19,016 bases of DNA, taken from assembly GCA_937910305.1 (NCBI GenBank), contig CALEPS010000044.1, forward strand, positions 1 to 19,016, given 5' to 3'. The position numbers and the translations under genes were made by a program. The notes under the pieces were generated by a model that saw only the letters and a program-made list of their open reading frames with translations, had not been told where the DNA came from and did not search any database. How positions within the stretch are numbered: the first letter of the stretch is position 1; each line of letters begins with the position of its first letter. Positions 13,819 to 19,016 of this stretch are shown piece after piece. The stretch is from an uncultured Bacteroidales bacterium (GTDB lineage: Bacteria; Bacteroidota; Bacteroidia; Bacteroidales; Paludibacteraceae).

Positions 13819-14280
13819 ATGAAAAAATTCCTTATCTTCGCCATCGCACTGGTAGTCAGTGTATTGACATTCGTATCCTGCAACAAGGATGACAAAAACG
13901 ATCCGGAGACTACTACTTCTTCTTCGGCTATCAAGAACATGAAGTTCATTTGCGACCTCGACCGTGGTCTGACCCCCGTTCGCGAGTACTTATACTTCGG
14001 AATGCAAGATGACTTCGAGTGGGGCATGGAGATCTATGAAGATTCGGCACGCACCCAAATGACCAGTGCAAACGGTGATTATGGCACCTATGTGCTCAAA
14101 GAAGATAGTGCCTGCATCTACATGACGTTCACCGGCAGTTTTGATATAACAAATGGTCAACGCACCAATCACCCGGGTCAAGCCGCTCATATGGACGGAC
14201 GCTGGACCTACAAATTCAACGGTGACACCATCTATGTTACTGCCCAAAACGGCTATACGCAAAAATATTGGAAGAAATAA
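13819..14280 (+). CDS. Small lipoprotein, third gene of the operon
   Basis: 153 residues. Signal peptide MKKFLIFAIALVVSVLTFVSC, Cys 21, almost the same as that of the two preceding genes. The mature part differs: a Thr/Ser-rich linker, KFICDLDRGLTPVREYLYFG, then short beta-type stretches ending DGRWTYKFNGDTIYVTAQNGY. The C-terminal half (DYGTYVLKEDSACIYMTFTG, WTYKFNGDTIYV) may still be a lipocalin-like barrel half, but GTW is missing. It ends the operon before a TTCG-loop terminator. Function unknown. Confidence 0.84.
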   Translation: MKKFLIFAIALVVSVLTFVSCNKDDKNDPETTTSSSAIKNMKFICDLDRGLTPVREYLYFGMQDDFEWGMEIYEDSARTQMTSANGDYGTYVLKEDSACIYMTFTGSFDITNGQRTNHPGQAAHMDGRWTYKFNGDTIYVTAQNGYTQKYWKK

Positions 14281-14328
14281 AGTCTTGGAAAAAGGACTCC
14301 ATGAAAAAAAACTATCTCCTTTTTATCG

Positions 14329-14358
14329 CTGCACTCCTTCGGGGGTGCAGTTTTTTTT
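14329..14358 (+). terminator. TTCG-tetraloop terminator of the lipoprotein operon
   Basis: CTGCACTCC, loop TTCG, GGGGTGCAG (one T-G wobble), then eight T. A very strong intrinsic terminator. The sequence just before it (14301 on) reads ATG plus MKKNYLLFIAALL, like the start of another signal peptide cut off by the hairpin. Confidence 0.93.
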
Positions 14359-14372
14359 ATAAAAATGCAGAT

Positions 14373-14438
14373 TTGTACGATTTGAGAGTAGATTTGTACG
14401 ATTTGCGAATGCTTTTTCATAAAAAAGCAGTAATTTTG
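14373..14438 (+). promoter_or_regulatory. 21-bp direct-repeat promoter module, copy 3
   Basis: TTGTACGATTTG at 14373 and 14394 (21 bp apart), the GCTTTTT-CATA-AAAAAGC inverted repeat and -7 box TAATTTTG (14431-14438), again 37 bp from the start of the second site. The distance from the first site to the ATG (14477) is 104 bp, the same as at 12830-12934. Confidence 0.85.
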
Positions 14439-14476
14439 CGCGTTCATTTGATTAGTAACACACAAATTATTGTTTT
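14439..14476 (+). other. Conserved leader of the barrel gene
   Basis: Matches 12896-12933 in 36 of 38 positions, ending TTGTTTT directly before the ATG at 14477. Confidence 0.65.
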
Positions 14477-15022
14477 ATGAAAAAGATTTTTATTATTTTG
14501 ATGGCTGCTATGGTAGCCACAGGCAGCGTCTATGCTGCGGACAACAGTAAGAAAACTGCGAAGTCGAGCAAAGCGTACAACATGAGTATCGGTATGGTTG
14601 CCGGCTCGGGTATCGGCGTACAGTTCAAAGACATGATCACCGACCATTTCACGATCATTGAGGAGTTCGGTTATCTGGGTAGCTGGGCAGCAGCCGGAAA
14701 TGGGGGCAGTATGCCTACCATAGGTGCAGTGGACGACCTCGTCTTGGCTTATCAGGCTCAGTGCGCCGAAGGGCAGGGTATCCGTCTGGATTATTTTGTA
14801 GGCGGTCAGATCAAAGGTGGTTACCTCGGAGGAGGTGCCGGTGTAATCGGTTTTGGTGCCGCCGCAGGTATTGAAGCCAAGATGAAGAACGCACCTATCG
14901 CTTTCTCGTTTGACTTCCGCCCCGGTTACGGATGTCTTCTGGGTAATGACGGTATGGGAAACATAGGTGCCTTCCATACCTTCGACTGGACACTCAACCT
15001 CGGCGTACGGTACACCTTCTAA
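14477..15022 (+). CDS. Outer-membrane beta-barrel-like protein
   Basis: 181 residues. Signal peptide MKKIFIILMAAMVATGSVYA, cut before ADNSKK. The mature chain starts with a Lys/Ser-rich segment and then alternating strands rich in Gly and aromatic residues (SIGMVAGSGIGVQF, FTIIEEFGYLGSW, FSFDFRPGYG, FDWTLNLGVRYTF) with a terminal Phe, as expected for a small eight-strand barrel. It shares the GVRY(K/T)F ending with the proteins at 2605 and 3225 but little else. Its promoter and leader are the same as those of the lipoprotein operon, so the lipoproteins and this barrel are probably made together (inference). A terminator follows at 15078. Confidence 0.86.
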   Translation: MKKIFIILMAAMVATGSVYAADNSKKTAKSSKAYNMSIGMVAGSGIGVQFKDMITDHFTIIEEFGYLGSWAAAGNGGSMPTIGAVDDLVLAYQAQCAEGQGIRLDYFVGGQIKGGYLGGGAGVIGFGAAAGIEAKMKNAPIAFSFDFRPGYGCLLGNDGMGNIGAFHTFDWTLNLGVRYTF

Positions 15023-15077
15023 AATGAACCTTACTCATTCCTGAAAAACACACTGTAAAAGTTTGCGCACTATAGAA

Positions 15078-15107
15078 GCGTCCGCGTACTCCGCGGATGC
15101 TTTTTTT
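15078..15107 (+). terminator. Intrinsic terminator after the barrel gene
   Basis: GCGTCCGCG, loop TACTC, CGCGGATGC with one wobble, then seven T. Confidence 0.9.
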
Positions 15108-15125
15108 ATTAAAACACCCAATAAA

Positions 15126-15157
15126 TTTGCGTATATCAAAAAAAAGCAGTACCTTTG
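15126..15157 (+). promoter_or_regulatory. Promoter of tyrS
   Basis: TTTG (15126-15129), 20 bp, TACCTTTG (15150-15157), with the A-tract and GCAG before the -7 box. The start would lie near 15163, giving a leader of about 80 nt. Confidence 0.85.
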
Positions 15158-15158
15158 C

Positions 15159-15182
15159 AGCCGCATTTGCGGCTATGCCGCA
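15159..15182 (+). promoter_or_regulatory. Two mutually exclusive hairpins at the start of the tyrS leader
   Basis: AGCCGCA-TT-TGCGGCT (15159-15174) and TGCGGC-TAT-GCCGCA (15168-15182) share the middle arm, so only one can form. The exact start site decides which. A third hairpin GTCGC-AAC-GCGAC lies at 15212-15224. No T-box (no specifier loop or TGGNACC-type sequence) and no terminator are seen in this leader. Confidence 0.5.
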
Positions 15183-15241
15183 TTAATTGAAGCTGTCAAA
15201 GAGTTAAAATGGTCGCAACGCGACGTTAAATAGTTAAATAG

Positions 15242-16540
15242 ATGAAGAAGAATTTCGTAGAAGAATTGCGTTGGAGAGGCATGCTCCAGGACATCATGCC
15301 GGGAACGGAAGAACAGTTAATGAAAGAGATGACGACCGCCTATGTAGGCATCGACCCGACGGCGGACAGTCTGCATATCGGCCATTTATGCGGTATCATG
15401 ATGCTGCGCCATCTGCAGGCATGCGGACACAAGCCTATTGCGTTGTTAGGCGGTGCAACCGGTATGATCGGCGACCCGAGCGGCAAGTCCGCCGAGCGCA
15501 ACCTGCTGACGGAAGAGACGCTGCGCCATAACGTAACGTGCATCCGTGAGCAGTTGGAGCACTTCCTGGATTTCAACAGCAACGAACCCAATGCAGCCGA
15601 GCTGGTGAACAACTACGACTGGATGAAGGACTACACTTTCCTTGATTTCGCGCGCAATATCGGCAAACTGATCACCGTCAATTACATGATGGCCAAGGAC
15701 AGCGTGAAGAAGCGCTTCAACGGCGAGTTCGCGCAGGGAATGTCGTTTACCGAGTTCACCTACCAGTTGCTTCAGGGCTACGATTTCGTCTATCTGAACG
15801 AGCACAAGAACTGCCTGATGCAGATGGGCGGTTCGGACCAATGGGGCAACATCACCACGGGTATCGAGCTGATGCGCAAGATGAACGGCAAGACGGCATT
15901 CGCCCTCACGTGCCCGCTCATCACGAAAGCCGACGGCGGCAAGTTCGGCAAGACCGAGAGCGGCAATATCTGGCTTAGCAAGAAATACACCAGCCCGTAT
16001 AAGTTCTACCAGTTCTGGCTGAACGTGAGCGACGACGATGCGAAGCGTTATATCAAGATCTTCACGAGCCTGAGCCGCGAAGAGATCGAAGGTCTGATAG
16101 CCGAACACGAGCAGGCGCCGCATCTAAGATCGCTGCAGAAGCGTCTTGCCAAAGAGGTGACCTGCATGGTTCATAGCGAGGCGGACTATAATGCCGCCGT
16201 AGAGGCATCCAATATATTATTCGGAAACGCGAGTACGGACGCGCTGCGCGCGTTGGACGAAGAGACGTTCCTGCAGGTGTTCGAGGGTGTGGAGCGCTAT
16301 GAGATCAGTCTGGACGAACTCAAAGCCGGTATCGGTCCGTTGGATCTGTTAGCCGAGAAGACCTCTATCTTCCCGAGCAAAGGCGAGGCACGCAAGATGA
16401 TCCAGGCGAACGGATTCAGTATGAACAAAGAGAAACTGACCGACCCGCAGACACCGATCACTGATGCAGCCCTGCTCAACGGAAAGTACATCCTCTTCCA
16501 GAAGGGCAAAAAGAACTACTACTTGGTTGTCGCCAAATAG
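15242..16540 (+). CDS. tyrS: Tyrosyl-tRNA synthetase
   Basis: 432 residues, usual length for bacterial TyrRS. Class I signatures: HIGH at 45-48, the KMSKS-equivalent KFGKT at 234-238 (the short bacterial TyrRS form), and the tyrosine/adenylate-binding GSDQWGN at 197-203. Residues 67-82 (ALLGGATGMIGDPSGK) form the loop near the ATP site. A C-terminal S4-like RNA-binding domain (from about 365: PSKGEARKMIQANGF to the end) contacts the tRNA. It joins tyrosine to tRNA-Tyr in the cytoplasm. It is monocistronic, with its own promoter, and is codon-wise like a highly expressed gene. Confidence 0.97.
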   Translation: MKKNFVEELRWRGMLQDIMPGTEEQLMKEMTTAYVGIDPTADSLHIGHLCGIMMLRHLQACGHKPIALLGGATGMIGDPSGKSAERNLLTEETLRHNVTCIREQLEHFLDFNSNEPNAAELVNNYDWMKDYTFLDFARNIGKLITVNYMMAKDSVKKRFNGEFAQGMSFTEFTYQLLQGYDFVYLNEHKNCLMQMGGSDQWGNITTGIELMRKMNGKTAFALTCPLITKADGGKFGKTESGNIWLSKKYTSPYKFYQFWLNVSDDDAKRYIKIFTSLSREEIEGLIAEHEQAPHLRSLQKRLAKEVTCMVHSEADYNAAVEASNILFGNASTDALRALDEETFLQVFEGVERYEISLDELKAGIGPLDLLAEKTSIFPSKGEARKMIQANGFSMNKEKLTDPQTPITDAALLNGKYILFQKGKKNYYLVVAK

Positions 16541-16561
16541 CCGTCAGCATTCAGCTGTCAG
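16541..16561. repeat. Three heptamer units after tyrS
   Basis: CCGTCAG, CATTCAG and CTGTCAG follow directly on the TAG stop (16538-16540). All end in TCAG, and they are in phase with the stop like the arrays at 4371 and 6875. Beyond them, up to 16640, I see nothing recognisable. Confidence 0.5.
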
Positions 16562-16640
16562 AAGCATCCACCGACCGATGAGCGGGAGAAGACCGGGAGA
16601 TGACCAAGACAAGAAAAATCGCTAAAAATGACGTGCGCTC

Positions 16641-16671
16641 TTGTGTATGTCGTTTTTTTTGTGTAATTTTG
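16641..16671 (+). promoter_or_regulatory. Promoter of the structured RNA
   Basis: TTG (16641-16643), 20 bp, TAATTTTG (16664-16671). The next ORF of any length begins 398 bp further on, behind a terminator, so the promoter points at a non-coding transcript. Confidence 0.8.
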
Positions 16672-16677
16672 CAGCCG

Positions 16678-16966
16678 AAAATCTACGTTGGAGGGAATAT
16701 GTCTCTTCTTTAGGGTGGATTTTTGACATATAAAAGGCGTTTATTGACGTTGTTTGCGACTACTCAGAATCTTCGCAACATTCTAATAGTTAAAAGTCCA
16801 GACAGCAACAATGAATGTCCCGTGGGTATGTTATACATGCCACGCCCTGCTATTGGCGGGGTGGGTTTAGCATATCGGGCGTGGACTTCGGTTGTTTTTC
16901 TACTTTTAACGGGGATTGCGAAGCCCTTGAGTAGCGTGAAGAGCAGACGGACTTCACGCTTTTTTG
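16678..16966 (+). ncRNA. Long rod-shaped non-coding RNA, possibly 6S RNA
   Basis: The region between promoter and terminator holds no convincing ORF but strong long-range pairing. CTACTCA (16760-16766) pairs with TGAGTAG (16928-16934), CTTCGCAA (16771-16778) with TTGCGAAG (16916-16923), and GTTAAAAGT (16789-16797) with ACTTTTAAC (16902-16910). Further in: AACAA (16807-16811) with TTGTT (16892-16896), GTCC (16817-16820) with GGAC (16883-16886), GTATG (16826-16830) with CATAT (16871-16875), and a CCAC-GCC/GGC-GTGG tip. A separate 5' hairpin is ATATGTC (16697-16703) with GACATAT (16725-16731). The rod of about 180 nt with asymmetric internal bubbles has the size and form of 6S RNA, which binds RNA polymerase; in Bacteroidales this may correspond to the Bacteroidales-1 class (from memory). 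It does not show the signatures of tmRNA, RNase P RNA or SRP RNA. Start inferred from the promoter. Confidence 0.6.
16934..16965 (+). terminator. Terminator of the structured RNA
   Basis: GCGTGAAG (16934-16941), loop of 10 nt, CTTCACGC (16952-16959), six T. Perfect 8-bp stem. Confidence 0.93.
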
Positions 16967-16967
16967 T

Positions 16968-16983
16968 GCGTATATGCATACGC
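16968..16983. promoter_or_regulatory. Palindrome upstream of the LPP20-like operon
   Basis: GCGTAT-ATGC-ATACGC, a 6-bp inverted repeat with a 4-bp centre, just after the terminator and 85 bp before the ATG at 17069. It could be an operator or a second hairpin. No clear -33/-7 pair was found for the operon in 16984-17068. Confidence 0.35.
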
Positions 16984-17068
16984 GCGAACATTAAATGAAA
17001 TAATAAAATGGAGGATGCCGAAAAGCCAAAAGTGAGTAGGCAAATGACAAATTAAAATTATAAACATC

Positions 17069-17716
17069 ATGAAAAAACTATTTGTATGTCTGATGGCAAT
17101 TTGCCTCGGCCTATCAATGAATGCAAGTGCTCAAACTGCTTATTCAAAGCAGAAAGCTAAACAAGCAAAAAAAGAGTACAAACAAAAAGTAAAAAAACTA
17201 AACAAAGAAGGCTGGCAAGTATTCGGCTCCTCGCATACATTGGAAATGTCTTTGCTGAATCATTATGAGGCTTTGGAAAAAGATGATGTATTTGAAGTGG
17301 TTGGTTATGCCACCTCTGCGAGTAAGAACGTGGGCAAGGACAAACTGATGATGTCTGCTTGCACAGCATACGCTCAGCAGATAGGCAGTAATATCAAGGG
17401 ACGTATCGTAGAAGATATGGGTTCGACATTAACCACAGAAGAATTGGCGGAGTTCGACCATTTCTATTCTGCCTATGAAAACAAGGTAAAAGCAGAAATC
17501 CGTGGAGAGTTGCATCCTTCATACTCTATCTTCCGCGAAGTAGAAGTGCACGGAAAGAAGGCGTTTGAGTTCGAGGCATACTACATTGTGGATGCTGCGG
17601 GTGCCTCTCGTGCGCGTATTCGTGCATTCCAACAAGCAGCCCAAGAATCTGCTGTAGCACAAAAATATGCAGATCAAGTTTCCAAATTCATAGAGGAAGC
17701 TTTTGTTGAAGAATAA
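17069..17716 (+). CDS. Secreted LPP20-like protein
   Basis: 215 residues. Signal peptide MKKLFVCLMAICLGLSMNASA, cut before QTAYSKQKAKQ. A strongly basic Lys-rich segment follows (residues about 24-48, AKQAKKEYKQKVKKLNKEGW), then VFGSSHTLEMSLLNHYEAL. The core EVVGYATSASKNVGKDKLMMSACTAYAQQIGSNIKGRIVEDMG and the later KAEIRGELHPSYSIFREVE / FEFEAYYIVD have the helix-strand pattern of LPP20-type domains. I recall similar Bacteroides proteins ahead of an LPP20 lipoprotein and a CsgG-like gene. 3 bp separate it from the next gene. Codon use is more A/T-rich than in tyrS. Function unknown; periplasmic or envelope-bound. Confidence 0.83.
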   Translation: MKKLFVCLMAICLGLSMNASAQTAYSKQKAKQAKKEYKQKVKKLNKEGWQVFGSSHTLEMSLLNHYEALEKDDVFEVVGYATSASKNVGKDKLMMSACTAYAQQIGSNIKGRIVEDMGSTLTTEELAEFDHFYSAYENKVKAEIRGELHPSYSIFREVEVHGKKAFEFEAYYIVDAAGASRARIRAFQQAAQESAVAQKYADQVSKFIEEAFVEE

Positions 17717-17719
17717 ATC

Positions 17720-18796
17720 ATGAAACATCGGCAACGTAATATCATCTTGTTGCTGCTCCTTCTAGCATCCTTACGGATTGCCGCACAAGTACCGGATTGG
17801 TACGAAGCGGCAAACCGTAAGACGCATTATCCGTCCGAGTCTTGGTACACCGGTTTCGTTATGGGCGAACAACGTGATGGAGAAGCATTAGAAGACACAT
17901 ACGCACGCCTTAAGACAGAGGCGCGCGCTGAATTGGTCTCCACAATCCGCACCTCTGTCGAGCATAATAGTATCGATCGCACACAAAGTGATTTAGAACA
18001 TAGTTCATCAACCTTTGACGAACGAATCATGGAGACATATGTTTCTGATACGCGTGTTCGCTCTAACATTACAGACATTCCCGGTCTAAAGGTAGAGGCA
18101 TGGCGTAAGGGAGACGGAACTATTGCAGCATTTGCGTATGTAAGGAAGATTACATTAAGCTCACAGTTGATAAAACGAATCGCTTTAGGAATAGCAAAGA
18201 TTGAGAATTCTATAGATCAAGCAGAAACGCTGCTGGCTGAAGGTCGTACGTTAGATGCTCGCCAAGTAGTTAAAACAGGACTCCAACAATTGCGCGAGGT
18301 AGAAGATGCACAAAGTTTATTAAATATTGTAGATGAAACCGCAGATGAAGACATATTGCAGTACTCCCAGACGAGAAATATGCAGCAAAGACTTGGAGCC
18401 TTGGACACACAATTGAAAAATGCAATCAAGGTGTATATTGATTGCAGGGCAAGTTTGTTCGATACCGATTATACAAATCTTACTGGATCTGTTCGGGGAG
18501 AGTTGTCATCGTTAGGTGTAACCTTTGTTACATCACCAGAAAAAGCAGATTGGGCAGTTTATGTAAACGCATCTGCACGCGAAGATGTATGTAGTCGTTT
18601 TGGCAGCACAGCGGTTTATTCCGCATATGTAGATGTGAGTGTCGCAATAGATAAAAATAACGGGCAACGCATTTATGAAGAACAGCTGAAAAGTGAAAGG
18701 GGCACACACACTGCAAACTTTGCCGAAGCCGCACGCATTGCGTACAAAAAAATAACTCCTCTAATTGAAGAAACTATTAAACAATATATGCAATGA
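17720..18796 (+). CDS. LPP20-family secreted protein
   Basis: 358 residues. Signal peptide MKHRQRNIILLLLLLASLRIAA, then QVPDWYEAA. No lipobox Cys is present, so it is a secreted rather than lipidated form. The N-terminal domain (SWYTGFVMGEQ ... ARLKTEARAELVSTIRTSVEHNS) is typical of LPP20 proteins: a Trp-Tyr entry followed by an Ala-rich helix. A long helical middle (EGRTLDARQVVKTGLQQLREVEDAQ) is followed by a C-terminal domain (SLGVTFVTSPEKADWAVYVNASARED ... YSAYVDVSVAIDKNNGQRIYEE) resembling the DUF4136/CsgG-like strand patterns that handle envelope lipoprotein folds. It overlaps the next gene by ATGA, so the two are translationally coupled. Confidence 0.86.
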   Translation: MKHRQRNIILLLLLLASLRIAAQVPDWYEAANRKTHYPSESWYTGFVMGEQRDGEALEDTYARLKTEARAELVSTIRTSVEHNSIDRTQSDLEHSSSTFDERIMETYVSDTRVRSNITDIPGLKVEAWRKGDGTIAAFAYVRKITLSSQLIKRIALGIAKIENSIDQAETLLAEGRTLDARQVVKTGLQQLREVEDAQSLLNIVDETADEDILQYSQTRNMQQRLGALDTQLKNAIKVYIDCRASLFDTDYTNLTGSVRGELSSLGVTFVTSPEKADWAVYVNASAREDVCSRFGSTAVYSAYVDVSVAIDKNNGQRIYEEQLKSERGTHTANFAEAARIAYKKITPLIEETIKQYMQ

Positions 18797-19016
18797 TAAA
18801 AAAAACTTTATTACTCCTTTGTTTGGTATTATCCACATTGATTTCTTATGCTGAGGCCACCAAGAAAGTCGCTATTCTTGAAGTAGTGGATAAAGAAGGG
18901 ATGCTATCCTATAGTCAAAAAGTGCTTCTAAGAAGTACGATGGCGCGTGCTATTGCCAATCGGGAAGGTTATGAAGCGTATGACCGTACAGATGTCGATG
19001 CAATAATGAGTGAGCA
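18793..19016 (+). CDS. CsgG-like secreted protein, 3' end missing
   Basis: Starts at ATG 18793, overlapping the TGA (18794-18796) of the LPP20-family gene; 74 codons are visible before the window ends. Signal peptide of about 20 residues, MIKKTLLLLCLVLSTLISYA, then EATKKVAILEVVDKEG. The pattern VAILEVVDKEG, YSQKVLLRSTMARAIAN and GYEAYDRTDVDAIMSE matches the N-terminal domain of CsgG/LpoB-like envelope proteins (a strand with a short loop, a long helix, and a strand leading to D-DAIM). In CsgG this domain forms an outer-membrane secretion channel. Whether this protein is a pore or only an accessory protein cannot be told from the fragment. Confidence 0.85.
   Translation, partial: MIKKTLLLLCLVLSTLISYAEATKKVAILEVVDKEGMLSYSQKVLLRSTMARAIANREGYEAYDRTDVDAIMSE

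Noticed and set aside
14268..14480. 70-codon frame across the terminator and promoter module 3
   Set aside because: It runs through a strong terminator and regulatory repeats, and the sequence downstream of the signal-like start is translated repeat DNA.
15209..15229. Six-codon upstream ORF (MVATRR) in the tyrS leader
   Set aside because: It contains no Tyr codon and no Shine-Dalgarno; it overlaps a hairpin and is most likely chance.
16678..16966. tmRNA or RNase P RNA at this place
   Set aside because: No alanine-tRNA-like ends or CCA, no tag reading frame, and no GAGGAAAGTCC-type RNase P core.
16723..16998. 91-codon frame across the structured RNA
   Set aside because: It crosses the long-range helices and the terminator stem, has unusual composition (many Arg/Ser) and no family likeness; the strong RNA folding explains the region better.
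17008..17055. 15-codon ORF (MEDAEKPKVSRQMTN) before the LPP20-like gene
   Set aside because: Too short, no supporting signal, and the sequence looks like ordinary A-rich leader.

Overview
The window looks like a chromosomal segment of a Bacteroidales (Bacteroidota) genome. The evidence is: promoters of the TTG/TTTG - about 20 bp - TAnnTTTG type in front of most transcription units; almost no Shine-Dalgarno sequences; many short secreted proteins that end in aromatic residues like outer-membrane barrels; SPII lipoproteins; a membrane-anchored AraC regulator; DUF4143-type AAA ATPases; and the GGGtGRT protein of anaerobes. All recognisable genes lie on the + strand. No tRNA, rRNA, CRISPR array or transposase was seen. 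The species cannot be named from the sequence.

Layout. 1-498: end of a secreted membrane protein. 726-2450: NifU-like Fe-S scaffold plus GGGtGRT protein, a conserved two-gene unit of unknown function joined by an unusually perfect Shine-Dalgarno sequence. 2451-2592: two copies of a G/C-rich intergenic repeat, the second split by about 48 bp. 2605-3722: tandem duplicated small outer-membrane proteins, then a terminator. 3873-8278: a promoter followed by five secreted proteins (two paralogous lipoproteins, a DUF6175-like protein and two unknowns), separated by spacers with 7-bp periodicity; this looks like an undescribed cell-envelope operon. 8448-9518: AraC-type regulator with an N-terminal membrane domain. 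9539-12781: two AAA/DUF4143 ATPases in more A/T-rich DNA, with a truncated small ORF, two 85-bp-spaced palindromic operators, and an orphan promoter-terminator pair. 12830-15022: three secreted lipoproteins, at least two with a lipocalin-like GTW motif, and a barrel protein; both units are preceded by the same 104-bp promoter-plus-leader cassette. 15126-16540: tyrosyl-tRNA synthetase. 16641-16965: a promoter, a long rod-shaped RNA and a terminator, probably a 6S-like non-coding RNA. 17069-19016: an LPP20/CsgG-like secreted-protein operon that runs off the window.

The best candidates for undescribed biology are: (i) the promoter module present three times, with two copies of a 12-bp site exactly 21 bp apart at a fixed distance from the -7 box; (ii) the five-gene envelope operon with heptamer spacers, one of which is exactly 12 x 7 bp from stop codon to start codon; (iii) the structured RNA at 16678-16966; (iv) the GGGtGRT/NifU-like pair. 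Identifications rest on motif reading and memory of families; no search was run.
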